DNA of 64,000 nucleotides from an uncultured Bacteroidales bacterium (GTDB taxonomy: Bacteria; Bacteroidota; Bacteroidia; Bacteroidales; P3), in contig CAJTPR010000006.1 in assembly GCA_910578275.1 (NCBI GenBank), positions 35,550-99,549 of the forward strand, in the 5' to 3' direction. Under the pieces are notes generated by a model, which saw only the letters and a list, made by a program, of their open reading frames with translations, searched no databases and was not told where the DNA came from. Shown piece by piece: positions 1 through 8,532 of this stretch. Position numbers and translations under genes: made by a program. The stretch's first letter is position 1, and the number at the start of each line of letters is the position of its first letter.

Positions 1-193
1 CCACGCGCAAGAAGACGGAGGAATCCGAGCCTGCCGGGGAAGCGCCGGTGAAGAAGCGCGCCACGCGCAAGAAGACGGAAGAATCCGAGCCTGCCGGGGA
101 AGCGCCGGTGAAGAAGCGCGCCACGCGCAAGAAGACGGAAGAATCCGAGCCTGCCGGGGAAGTGCCGGTGAAGAAGCGCGCCACGCGCAAGAA
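1..193 (+). repeat. 60-bp tandem repeat, three copies plus a partial fourth, in coding sequence
   Basis: Units lie at 1-60, 61-120 and 121-180, with a partial copy from 181. Copies 1 and 2 differ at one base (G20 versus A80, synonymous). Copy 3 differs from copy 2 at one base (T163 versus C103, Ala to Val). The unit is 60 bases, a multiple of three, so gain or loss of a unit keeps the frame. The near identity points to recent expansion. More copies may lie before the window. Confidence 0.95.
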
Positions 194-206
194 ATCGGAA
201 AAATAA
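1..206 (+). CDS. C-terminal end of an unidentified protein with a basic 20-residue repeat (5' end outside window)
   Basis: The frame starting at base 3 is open from the window edge to the TAA at 204-206. It encodes three copies of a 20-residue unit (TRKKTEESEPAGEAPVKKRA) and the start of a fourth (TRKKSEK), followed by the stop. The tail is rich in Lys, Arg, Glu, Pro and Ala, low in complexity, and probably disordered. Such tails occur on nucleic-acid-binding proteins, but the folded part lies outside the window, so the function cannot be named. The gene ends 24 bases before the AsmA-like gene, so the two could share a transcript. Confidence 0.75.
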   Translation, partial: TRKKTEESEPAGEAPVKKRATRKKTEESEPAGEAPVKKRATRKKTEESEPAGEVPVKKRATRKKSEK

Positions 207-230
207 TCCGGCATTGCCGACAGGTACGGT

Positions 231-2969
231 ATGGGACGAAAGGCGATATCGATAAGCGAAGCCGTTTTTGGACGCCCGAAGAAAAGAGGGTGGTTGAGAT
301 ACGTTTTGCGTCTTGTCGCCTTTTGTTCCTGCTTTTTGTTGCTTGTCGTTATCGGTTTGGGCATTTATGTCTATTACGATAGGGAAGAAATAAGACGTTT
401 GTTCGTAGAGGAGGTGAACCGTAATCTGGTCACGCCTGTTTCCGTGCGGGACATACGTCTGGAAGTCTGGAAGGAATTTCCGATGCTGTCGGTTTCGTTC
501 GCGGGGGTTTCGGCCAACGGGGCGGATGGGCTGGACGAGGAGGAACTTTTCCATGCCGAGAGCATCTCGTTGCGGTTCAATCTCCGGGATATATTCCAAA
601 AAAAATACATCGTCCGCGAAATACTGGTCAGGGGCGGGGATTTCAACCTGAAGCATTACGGCGAAGGTTCTTACAATTACGTCATCTGGAAACGTACCGA
701 TCCGGCGGCTCGTCCGGTGAGCTTTCACTTGAGGCGGGTTCTGTTGCGCAATACCTTGGTCCGTTTCAGGGACTTGCCCGCCAAGCACGATTTCCAGCTC
801 TTGGCGCGTGACGTGGCGGCCAAGGGCGACTTGTACACGGACGGCCAGGACTTCCATCTCAGGGGCGAGGTGGACATTCATTCCATGCAGGCGGCCGATT
901 TCGTGTTTTTGTCAAAAAGGAAAGGGTTTCTCGATATTCGTTTTTCGAACGAGAAGACCGGGAAGAAATTCAATGTGCGGAAGGGGCGCGTCGAGATAGG
1001 TGACTTGGCATTCGCCACTACCGGATATGTGCGCTACGACAAGCAAAGTCCCTACATGGATTTTTCTTTCAGAGGCAAGGACCTGCGCGCCGAAAACCTG
1101 CTGGCGCTCCTGCCTGCGGCCTCGCGGGCGTATATAGGCGATTACACGTTCAAAGGCCGTTTGTCGTTCGACATGGGAATCAAGGGCGACTATACGCGCG
1201 CGCCGCTTTTCGTTTCGGCCAAGTTCGACTACGGGAAAGGGCAAATCAGGCATAAGGGGTCGGGAATGTCCGTATCGGATGTCCTGTTGCGGGGAGCGTT
1301 TTCCAACGGTAGCCGCAGGAGTTTGGAAAGCGCGGCCTTGGTGCTCGACACCATGTATGCCCGGTTGCCGACGGGAAGCGTGTCGGGGCGGTTCACGATG
1401 CGTGACTTCAAGACCCCTTATGTCCGTTATGAGGGTTCCATGCAGGCGGAACTGGCGCAGTTGCAGGACTTTCTGAAAATCTTTCCGGACTACCGCATGC
1501 AGGGAATGGCGCAGGCTCGCTTGCTTTTCAGTCATGTATTCCATGCGGTCGAACCGAAAACATGGAAATCGGCGGATTTCTCGAACGCCCGCGTCGAAGG
1601 CTATTTGCTTGTGGAGGATTTCAAGTTGGATTTCCCGGATCGAAGATGCTTGCAGGCCGACAGCGTCCATGTGGATTTCGCTCCGAGGGTGGCCAAGACC
1701 AACTTGTTCACGCTCAAGGCAGGCGAGACCGAGCTTGAAACGCGCCTGTTCGTGGAGAACCTCTTGCCGTATTTGCTGCTGGAAAGACAGAATCTCTACG
1801 CTACCGTCAAGTTGCAGGCTCGTGCCATAGACTGGGACAAGTTGTCGGCATGGATGTTCAAGGCCGACGAGGCCGTCAAGAAAAAGGAGGCGGCCGGACC
1901 GGACGGTTTCCGGAAAGCCAGGAACCTGCCCAAGGACCTTTATGCCGACGTGGATGTCAAATTGGACAAGTTGTATGTTCGCGGCATAGGCTTGGGGCAT
2001 GTGGAGGCCATGTTGCGCTACGGATGGGAAACCATGACCGTGGAGGACTTGCGTTTCGATGCCCTGCAGGGGCATTTCGAGGGTGCGGTGGCGATGGACA
2101 GGCTCACCGACGGCTGGCATGTCGACTTGCAGGGTCGCGTGCGGGACATGGACATCGGTTCATGTTTCAAGGCATTCGATGATTTCGGCCAAGACCAGCT
2201 TACTTATCGTAATATCGGTGGCATCTTTTCGTCCCGATTCCATGCGAGTGGCAAATATCTCCTTCCCGCCGGCAAGATGGACTTGGGCGGTTTACGGCTT
2301 TGGGCGAGCCTCGACATCGTCGACGGCGTGTTGCAGAACCTGGAAAGCCTTAAAAGGATTTCCAGGTTCACGGGTGAGGCCGACTTGCAGGACATACGTT
2401 TCGCCCGTTTGCAGAACGTGGTGGAAATCAAGGACGCTTGCATACATATACCCCAGATGCAGGTGCGTTCGAGCGTGGCCGACCTGACGTTCAGCGGCAC
2501 GCACGGCTTTTCAAACGAGGTGGATTATCTCGTGGACATAGAACTTTCCGATCTGCTTAGTCGCCGCAGGGCGCAACGATTGAAGAACGAGGAATCGTTC
2601 GGGGTGGTCACGGGCGGAAAGTCAAGGATCAGGCTTCCCTTGCAGGTGAAGGGAACTTGGCCCGACGTGGAGATAAGGTACGTCTTTTCCAAGGCTAGGC
2701 AAGGTGCCAAGGAACGTTTGCAGGAAAACAGGCACGAATTGCGCGAGGCCTTGGACGAGGAATATTCGGCCATGCGCGAGAGAAGGACACAAAGGCAGGA
2801 ACGGAAAGCCTTGGACAAGCGCAGGGAAAACGGGGAATTCATCCTGGAACTGCAGGATGCCGGGCTGGCGGAACGGCCGGATTCCCGTACGAAAGACACG
2901 ACCGCAACCAAGAAGAAACGTAAATACAAGACGGAAGATGACTTCCGCATCGAATTCGAGGAGGAATAA
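231..2969 (+). CDS. AsmA-like inner-membrane/periplasmic protein
   Basis: A 912-residue protein with a basic N-terminus, one membrane segment at about residues 23-47 (FCSCFLLLVVIGLGIYVYY) and a long beta-rich region outside the cytoplasm. The sequence after the anchor (VTPVSVRDIRLEVWKEFPML) and repeated patterns such as DLRAENLLALLP resemble AsmA/TamB-like bridge proteins, which are linked to outer-membrane assembly and phospholipid transport. The last 90 or so residues are highly charged and likely coiled or disordered. yicC follows 4 bases downstream and hydG comes after that, so the three genes probably form one operon. The family assignment rests on overall pattern, not on a catalytic motif. 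The exact role is unknown. Confidence 0.8.
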   Translation: MGRKAISISEAVFGRPKKRGWLRYVLRLVAFCSCFLLLVVIGLGIYVYYDREEIRRLFVEEVNRNLVTPVSVRDIRLEVWKEFPMLSVSFAGVSANGADGLDEEELFHAESISLRFNLRDIFQKKYIVREILVRGGDFNLKHYGEGSYNYVIWKRTDPAARPVSFHLRRVLLRNTLVRFRDLPAKHDFQLLARDVAAKGDLYTDGQDFHLRGEVDIHSMQAADFVFLSKRKGFLDIRFSNEKTGKKFNVRKGRVEIGDLAFATTGYVRYDKQSPYMDFSFRGKDLRAENLLALLPAASRAYIGDYTFKGRLSFDMGIKGDYTRAPLFVSAKFDYGKGQIRHKGSGMSVSDVLLRGAFSNGSRRSLESAALVLDTMYARLPTGSVSGRFTMRDFKTPYVRYEGSMQAELAQLQDFLKIFPDYRMQGMAQARLLFSHVFHAVEPKTWKSADFSNARVEGYLLVEDFKLDFPDRRCLQADSVHVDFAPRVAKTNLFTLKAGETELETRLFVENLLPYLLLERQNLYATVKLQARAIDWDKLSAWMFKADEAVKKKEAAGPDGFRKARNLPKDLYADVDVKLDKLYVRGIGLGHVEAMLRYGWETMTVEDLRFDALQGHFEGAVAMDRLTDGWHVDLQGRVRDMDIGSCFKAFDDFGQDQLTYRNIGGIFSSRFHASGKYLLPAGKMDLGGLRLWASLDIVDGVLQNLESLKRISRFTGEADLQDIRFARLQNVVEIKDACIHIPQMQVRSSVADLTFSGTHGFSNEVDYLVDIELSDLLSRRRAQRLKNEESFGVVTGGKSRIRLPLQVKGTWPDVEIRYVFSKARQGAKERLQENRHELREALDEEYSAMRERRTQRQERKALDKRRENGEFILELQDAGLAERPDSRTKDTTATKKKRKYKTEDDFRIEFEEE

Positions 2970-2973
2970 GATC

Positions 2974-3846
2974 ATGATAAAGTCTATGACCGGCTACGGA
3001 AAGAGCCAAAGGGAAATGAACGGGCGAGTGTGCCAAGTGGAGGCGAGGAGCATCAATTCAAAGACCTTGGATTTGAATTTGAAACTGCCCTCCGAATACA
3101 GGGAACTGGAGCCGGCCTTGCGCGGCATGGCGGCTTCGGTCCTTTTGCGCGGCAAGGTGGAACTTTCCATTTCGGTGACGCAGAAGGATTCCGTTTCTGG
3201 AAAAGTGCAGTTTCATTTGAATCCGCTCCAGATTGCCTCCTACCGAAGGGAATTGGAAGCGGCGGGCGTAGGATTGGGAAGTTCGGATGCGATCCTGTTG
3301 AAATTGCCGGGTTCGGTGGTCGAAGATGCGTCCGTGCCGGTATCGGAAGCCGAAAAGGAGGCTGTCCTTGCCTTGGCGGGCGAATGCCTGGAGCGTCTGG
3401 ACGAAAGCCGTCGCTTGGAGGGGGCGGCCTTGAAGGCGGACTTGTTGCTCAGGATAGGGAATATCGAAGCCTTGGCCAAGGAGGCGGAAGGATTCGAGAA
3501 GGAAAGGATTCCGGCCATCCGCCGTCGGATGGAACAGCATCTGGCGGAATGGGGCAAGGAGACGGTCGCCCCCGACAAGAACCGTCTGGAACAGGAAATG
3601 ATCTATTATCTCGAAAAACTGGACGTTACCGAAGAAAAGGTACGTCTGGCCGAACATTGCCGTTATTATCGGGACACGTTGGACGAGGAGGCTGCCGGTC
3701 GCAAACTCGGCTTCATCGCACAGGAACTGGGGCGTGAAATCAACACGCTCGGCTCCAAGGCCAATCATGCCGGAATGCAGACGGTGGTGGTGCGGATGAA
3801 AGACGAACTGGAAAAGATAAAAGAACAACTCTTCAATATTCTGTAG
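2974..3846 (+). CDS. yicC: YicC family endoribonuclease
   Basis: A 290-residue protein beginning MIKSMTGYGKS, the hallmark N-terminus of the YicC family. It ends with the conserved block around GREINTLGSKA and a short helical tail (LEKIKEQLFNIL). Length matches the usual size of about 290. Escherichia coli YicC is an endoribonuclease involved in small-RNA decay. The ATG at 2974 is chosen because the family begins there; the frame stays open upstream, but that part only overlaps the AsmA-like gene. The gene starts 4 bases after that stop, and hydG starts 1 base after this stop, so coupling is likely. In many genomes yicC precedes gmk; here hydG takes that place. Confidence 0.93.
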   Translation: MIKSMTGYGKSQREMNGRVCQVEARSINSKTLDLNLKLPSEYRELEPALRGMAASVLLRGKVELSISVTQKDSVSGKVQFHLNPLQIASYRRELEAAGVGLGSSDAILLKLPGSVVEDASVPVSEAEKEAVLALAGECLERLDESRRLEGAALKADLLLRIGNIEALAKEAEGFEKERIPAIRRRMEQHLAEWGKETVAPDKNRLEQEMIYYLEKLDVTEEKVRLAEHCRYYRDTLDEEAAGRKLGFIAQELGREINTLGSKANHAGMQTVVVRMKDELEKIKEQLFNIL

Positions 3847-3847
3847 C

Positions 3848-5266
3848 ATGGATTCGAGTTTGAGCAAGGGTGCGAAGGACTTTATCGACGACAACCGGAT
3901 ATTCGAGTCCCTTTCGCAAAAGGAAGATGCCGGCAAGGTGGCCGAGGTGTTGGCCAAGAGCATGGAAAAGAAGCCGCTCACGTTGGACGAGACGGCGGCT
4001 TTGCTCGTTGTCAAGTCGCCTCGTCTGTCGGACATGATCTTCGAGGCGGCCAGGAAACTCAAACGCGACGTCTACGGCAATCGTATCGTCCTCTTCGCGC
4101 CATTGTATATCGGCAACCATTGCGTGAACGACTGCAGTTATTGCGGTTTCCGCCGAAGCCTCAAGACCACGTTGCGGCGTACGCTCGGCCGGGAGGAACT
4201 GATAAACGAGGTGAAGGAGCTGGAACGGGAAGGACACAAGCGGCTCATTCTCGTCTATGGCGAATCGCCCGAATATTCGCCCGAATTCATCGCCCGCACG
4301 GTAGAAACGGTGTACGCTACCAAGGAAGGCCACGGGGAAATACGGCGGGTGAACATCAACGCCGCGCCCTTGGACATTGCCGGCTTCAAGACCGTCAAGG
4401 CGGCCGGCATCGGTACCTATCAAGTCTTTCAGGAGACATACCATAGGGAAAGTTATGCCTTGTACCATCCCGCCCGTACGCCCAAGGGCGACTACATGTG
4501 GCGGCTCGACGCGATGGACCGCGCGTTCGAGGCCGGCTGCGACGACATGGGCATCGGCGCCTTGTTCGGCCTGTATGACTGGAAATTCGAGGTGATGGGG
4601 CTCGTTTCCCATGCGCTGCACCTGCAAGGCCGTTTCGGGGTGGGGCCCCACACCATCAGTTTTCCGCGCATACAGCCTGCCAACGGCTTGGATCTGAACC
4701 TTGCATGGCAGGTGTCCGACGAGGATTTCAAGCATCTGGTGGCGGTCTTGCGTCTGGCCGTTCCCTACACGGGCTTGATCATGACCGCCCGGGAAAAGGC
4801 GGAAGTACGCAACGAGGTGATGCAGTTCGGCGTTTCGCAGATCGATGCCGGCACGCGACTTGAAATAGGGGCGTATCATGAGAAAGGGGCGATTTCGGAC
4901 GTGCAGAAGCTCGAAAAGGAGCAATTCAGGATTTCCGACAACAGGACGTTGGACGACACGATGCGCTGGCTCATCGAACAGAAGTTCATCCCCTCGTTCT
5001 GCACTTCCTGCTACCGTGTGGGACGTACGGGCGAACATTTCATGGAATATGCCATTCCGGGTTTCATCGGCAAGTTCTGCACGCCGAACGCCTTGATGAC
5101 CTTGGCCGAATATCTCAAGGACTACGCTTCGCCCGCCACGCGGGAAGCAGGGCGGAAGTTGATTGCCGAAGAACTGGCGGCGATGCCCGACGACCATCTC
5201 AAACGGCAATTGGAGGAACGGCTGGCGGACCTGGCCGAAAACGACACGCGAGACAGGCTTTTCTGA
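3848..5266 (+). CDS. hydG: [FeFe]-hydrogenase H-cluster maturase HydG (radical SAM tyrosine lyase)
   Basis: 472 residues. The radical SAM cluster motif CVNDCSYC (C92, C96, C99) is followed by the aromatic/Gly residues typical of HydG. Near the C-terminus is the HydG-specific second cluster motif C-x2-C-x22-C (CTSC, then C after 22 residues), which separates it from ThiH. HydG cleaves tyrosine to p-cresol and makes the CO and cyanide ligands of the H-cluster on an Fe(CO)2(CN) synthon. Its client is probably the [FeFe] hydrogenase at 37461-38930. HydE and HydF are not in the window. The gene starts one base after the yicC stop, so it depends on an upstream promoter. Confidence 0.95.
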   Translation: MDSSLSKGAKDFIDDNRIFESLSQKEDAGKVAEVLAKSMEKKPLTLDETAALLVVKSPRLSDMIFEAARKLKRDVYGNRIVLFAPLYIGNHCVNDCSYCGFRRSLKTTLRRTLGREELINEVKELEREGHKRLILVYGESPEYSPEFIARTVETVYATKEGHGEIRRVNINAAPLDIAGFKTVKAAGIGTYQVFQETYHRESYALYHPARTPKGDYMWRLDAMDRAFEAGCDDMGIGALFGLYDWKFEVMGLVSHALHLQGRFGVGPHTISFPRIQPANGLDLNLAWQVSDEDFKHLVAVLRLAVPYTGLIMTAREKAEVRNEVMQFGVSQIDAGTRLEIGAYHEKGAISDVQKLEKEQFRISDNRTLDDTMRWLIEQKFIPSFCTSCYRVGRTGEHFMEYAIPGFIGKFCTPNALMTLAEYLKDYASPATREAGRKLIAEELAAMPDDHLKRQLEERLADLAENDTRDRLF

Positions 5267-5376
5267 GACGCTTTTCCCGTTTTTAACATCGTTTATTCCT
5301 GCAAGCGTTTGATGTTGCGCTGCTTGGAGAATTTATCAACAATATCAACAGTTAAAAAACAAAGGGCGGCGCATGC

Positions 5377-5406
5377 CTTGAAATGAGCGGGGGCATCGTA
5401 CCTTTG
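5377..5406 (+). promoter_or_regulatory. dnaB promoter
   Basis: The Bacteroidota -7 box TACCTTTG lies at 5399-5406, four bases before the dnaB ATG. A partial -33 box CTTG is at 5377-5380, spaced 18 nt instead of the usual 19-21. The leader would be extremely short. The rest of the 144-base gap after hydG shows no convincing terminator. Confidence 0.65.
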
Positions 5407-5410
5407 CCGC

Positions 5411-6964
5411 ATGATCAACGATATTGCCAATCAGAGAAAGAAAGCGGTTAGAAATGCATTGAACAGCAATGCTTTGCTTGAGCAGGGGAAAGTTCCGCCC
5501 CAAGCAATCGACGTGGAGCAGGCGGTCTTGGGCGCCTTGATGCTCGATCCGGACGCCATCAACACGGCTATCGACATCCTGCATCCCGAATATTTCTATA
5601 AGCCCGAACACCGGGTCATATTCAGCGCCATTTCTTCGCTCTTCAACGCTTCCCAGGCCGTGGACATCATGACGGTGGCCAACAAGCTCAAGGAAACGGG
5701 CGAACTGGAAATCGCCGGTGGCGCGTATTACGTGGCTTCGCTTACCAACCGGGTGGCTTCCGCCGCGCATATCGAGGAGCATACCAAGATCGTGCAGCAG
5801 AAATACGTGCAACGCGAACTGATCAAGATAGGTTCCGAAATCACCAAGCAGGCGTTCGAGGAAACGACCGATCCGCTCGAACTGCTCGACAGCGCCGAAT
5901 CCCGCCTGTTGACCATCGGAGAGGAAAATTTCCGGAGCGACTATACGGACATCAGCCTGCTTGTCCGCCAGGCGATCGCCGAAGTGGAAGAGGTTTCCAA
6001 GAAAAAGGACGGCATGAGCGGCCAGCCTTCGGGATTTCCCGACCTGGACAGGATCACGAGCGGTTGGCAAAAAGGTACCCTTTTGATTCTGGCGGCCCGT
6101 CCCGGTATGGGAAAGACGGCGTTCGCGCTTACGATGGCGCGTAACATGGCCGTGGATTTCAAGGTGCCCGTGGCGGTTTTCTCGCTCGAGATGTCGTCTG
6201 TGGAGCTGGTTACCCGTCTTATTTCGGCGGAAACCGACTTGAGAGGCGACCAGTTGAAGAAAGGCGACTTGAAAGACGTGGAATGGCGGATGCTCAACGA
6301 AAGGGTAGGCAAGCTTTCGGAGGCTCCTTTGTATATCGACGACACGCCCGCCCTGACCATGTTCGAACTCCGTGCCAAATGCCGCCGTCTCAAGCAACAG
6401 CACGATATACAGATGGTTTTCATCGACTACTTGCAACTTATGCGGGGCGGAGACGCCTACAAAGGCAATCGTGAACAGGAAATCAGCCAAATATCGCGTC
6501 AGTTGAAAAGTCTGGCGAAAGAACTCAGGATTCCCATCATGGCCCTTTCCCAGTTGAGCCGTGCCGTGGAGACGCGCGGCGGCGACAAGAAGCCGCAATT
6601 GTCCGACTTGCGCGAATCGGGCGCCATCGAGCAGGATGCCGACATGGTCATGTTCGTCTATCGTCCCGACTACTACAACCAGGAGGACGAAAGCCATATA
6701 GAAGGAGCTTGCGAGCTGAACATCGCCAAGCATCGTAGCGGTGGCACGGGTACGGTAAAACTTCGTTTCGTGAAGAGTTTCGCCCGTTTCGAGAACCTGT
6801 CGGAAGATATAGGCCCTTATGATCCGATCGCGCCCAATACCGCATTCGACAATCCTGCCGGTGTCTCGGAGGTGGTCTACCCCTCCGGAATGAACGAGAT
6901 ACCTCCTGCTTTCGGAGACGAGCCGTCGTTTTGCCGTACGCGCATTCTCAAAAGCAAGGTATGA
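5411..6964 (+). CDS. dnaB: Replicative DNA helicase DnaB
   Basis: 517 residues. The N-terminal DnaB domain starts near PPQAIDVEQAVLGALMLDPD (residues 29-48) and mediates hexamer and primase contacts. The RecA-like motor domain has Walker A ARPGMGKT (229-236), the FSLEMS motif, a Walker B in MVFIDYLQLM and the SDLRESGAIEQDAD block. The protein unwinds the lagging-strand template at the replication fork. Length fits the family and no intein interrupts it. The ATG lies just after a good -7 box. The next gene starts 4 bases after the stop, suggesting co-transcription. Confidence 0.97.
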   Translation: MINDIANQRKKAVRNALNSNALLEQGKVPPQAIDVEQAVLGALMLDPDAINTAIDILHPEYFYKPEHRVIFSAISSLFNASQAVDIMTVANKLKETGELEIAGGAYYVASLTNRVASAAHIEEHTKIVQQKYVQRELIKIGSEITKQAFEETTDPLELLDSAESRLLTIGEENFRSDYTDISLLVRQAIAEVEEVSKKKDGMSGQPSGFPDLDRITSGWQKGTLLILAARPGMGKTAFALTMARNMAVDFKVPVAVFSLEMSSVELVTRLISAETDLRGDQLKKGDLKDVEWRMLNERVGKLSEAPLYIDDTPALTMFELRAKCRRLKQQHDIQMVFIDYLQLMRGGDAYKGNREQEISQISRQLKSLAKELRIPIMALSQLSRAVETRGGDKKPQLSDLRESGAIEQDADMVMFVYRPDYYNQEDESHIEGACELNIAKHRSGGTGTVKLRFVKSFARFENLSEDIGPYDPIAPNTAFDNPAGVSEVVYPSGMNEIPPAFGDEPSFCRTRILKSKV

Positions 6965-6968
6965 ACCT

Positions 6969-8252
6969 ATGAAAGGCCTGCTCCGATACCTGTGTTTCCC
7001 CGTTTTGGCGGCGGTCTTTGTTTTTGCGCCGCAACGGCTTTTTGCCGTCCAGTTGCTCCTGCCCATGGACCAGGCGCAGACCAATCATCTCAAGGCCTAC
7101 GGCTTGGCCTATTGGGTGCTGGCCAACGGCGGAGAGATAAGTTGGTTGCTCAATTACAGGGGCGGCAGTTTCCTTTTGCCTTACAGCCGTCAGATAGAGA
7201 GCGAATGTGCCATACGCGGCGTGCAAGCCCAGGTGCTTTCCGACGCGGCGGTGAACGGTATCCGCGCCGGAATAGGCGAGGCTTCGGCCAATATGGACGA
7301 GGTGCCGTTGCAAAAGGCACCTCGTGTGGCCGTATATTCTCCCAAGAACAAGTTGCCTTGGGACGATGCGGTGACATTGGTGCTTACCTATGCCGAAATC
7401 CCGTACGATGTGGTCTATGACAAGGAAGTGCTTTCGGGCATGCTGCCCTCTTACGACTGGCTTCACCTGCATCATGAGGATTTTACGGGGCAGTCGGGCA
7501 AGTTCTGGGCATCCCATCGGCATCAGTCGTGGTACAGGGAAGACGAAGCGGTGCAAAAGGCCGCCGCGCGTGAAGCCGGTTACGAGAAAGTGTCGCAACT
7601 CAAACTGGCGGTGGCGCACAAGATACGCGATTTCGTGATGGGCGGAGGTTTCCTGTTTGCCATGTGTTCGGCTCCCGACAGTTACGACGTGGCCTTGGCC
7701 GCCGAGGGTGTGGATATATGCGACGTGCCTTTCGACGGCGATCCGATGGATCCACGCGCCCAGCAGAAACTGGACTATTCCAAGACATTCGCGTTTCGCG
7801 ACTTCAAGATCGTTACCGACCCTTACGTGTACGAGATTTCCGACATAGATGTCACGTTGACCCGTCCGCGTTCGCTCAACGAGAAGAACGATTTCTTCCA
7901 TCTCTTTGAATTTTCCGCCAAATGGGACTGGATTCCCACGATGCTTTGCCAGAATCACGAAAGGGTAGTGCACGGTTTCATGGGGCAGACGACGGCTTTC
8001 CGGCGCGAAGCGCTCAAGCCGGACGTCACGATCCTGGGGCAGAACGAGGCGTTGGGCGAGGCACGTTATATCCATGGCACTTACGGAAAGGGAACCTGGA
8101 CGTTCTTGGGCGGGCACGATCCCGAAGACTACCAGCATTACGTGGGAGATCCCCACACGGATTTGAACCTTTATCCCCATTCACCGGGTTACAGGCTTAT
8201 TCTCAATAATATACTTTTTCCGGCCGCCAAGAAGGAAAAACAGAAGACCTGA
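6969..8252 (+). CDS. Secreted protein of the Bacteroidota family often labelled asparagine synthetase B
   Basis: 427 residues with a cleavable signal peptide (about 1-26, ending RLFAVQ). The mature start LLLPMDQAQTNHLKAYGLAY is typical of a Bacteroidota family that databases often call asparagine synthetase B. I see no ATP-pyrophosphatase (PP-loop) synthetase domain, and the protein is exported. The central part alternates strands and helices, with blocks such as GGGFLFAMCSAPDSYD (possible Cys near residue 234), reminiscent of class I glutamine-amidotransferase-like folds. The C-terminal part ends in a Gly/His-rich block (GTWTFLGGHDPEDYQHYVGD). The real activity is unknown. It follows dnaB by 4 bases and converges on the minus-strand small gene 3 bases away. 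Confidence 0.7.
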   Translation: MKGLLRYLCFPVLAAVFVFAPQRLFAVQLLLPMDQAQTNHLKAYGLAYWVLANGGEISWLLNYRGGSFLLPYSRQIESECAIRGVQAQVLSDAAVNGIRAGIGEASANMDEVPLQKAPRVAVYSPKNKLPWDDAVTLVLTYAEIPYDVVYDKEVLSGMLPSYDWLHLHHEDFTGQSGKFWASHRHQSWYREDEAVQKAAAREAGYEKVSQLKLAVAHKIRDFVMGGGFLFAMCSAPDSYDVALAAEGVDICDVPFDGDPMDPRAQQKLDYSKTFAFRDFKIVTDPYVYEISDIDVTLTRPRSLNEKNDFFHLFEFSAKWDWIPTMLCQNHERVVHGFMGQTTAFRREALKPDVTILGQNEALGEARYIHGTYGKGTWTFLGGHDPEDYQHYVGDPHTDLNLYPHSPGYRLILNNILFPAAKKEKQKT

Positions 8253-8255
8253 GCC

Positions 8256-8531
8256 TTATTTCCGTTTCTTTTCCTTGACCGGGTGGCCGAACAGGTCGAC
8301 GGGGCCGAACAAGTCCAGTTGGTTTTCGATTTCGGCTTCGAGGTCTTCCAAGTCGGCCTGCTTGTAATATTCCCGGAGGGCTTTTTTAATCAATTGCTTG
8401 AATCCCAAGTGCTCATAGGCGCACAATCGGTCGTATCGCGCCTTTTCCGTGTCGGAAATACGGAAGGCGTATTGGCGGAATTTCGTCTTTTTCCGGGCCT
8501 TGACGGATTTTTTGCGAACGGGCGCGGCCAT
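8256..8531 (-). CDS. Small basic protein, unknown function
   Basis: 91 residues. The N-terminus is very basic (PVRKKSVKARKKTKFRQYAF), the middle is helical (ISDTEKARYDRLCAYEHLGF, then IKKALREYY), and the C-terminus is acidic then basic. The middle looks like a short helix-turn-helix or ribbon-helix-helix type DNA-binding unit, but I see no decisive motif. The ATG lies one base after the stop of the DUF4831 gene, so the two are co-transcribed from the promoter at 9787-9794. The stop is 3 bases from the stop of the convergent plus-strand gene. Confidence 0.7.
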   Translation of the reverse strand: MAAPVRKKSVKARKKTKFRQYAFRISDTEKARYDRLCAYEHLGFKQLIKKALREYYKQADLEDLEAEIENQLDLFGPVDLFGHPVKEKKRK

Positions 8532-8532
8532 G

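Noticed and set aside
1..206. Three 60-bp repeats as a CRISPR array
   Set aside because: The repeats are contiguous with no spacers and lie in an open reading frame that ends in a normal stop.
912..2120. Long open frame on the minus strand inside the AsmA-like gene
   Set aside because: It lies wholly within a real gene, has no promoter or family features, and its composition (many His, Arg, Gln) is typical of an antisense shadow.
5345..7084. 579-codon open frame antisense to dnaB
   Set aside because: It is antisense to a recognised replicative helicase, and its protein resembles no family.
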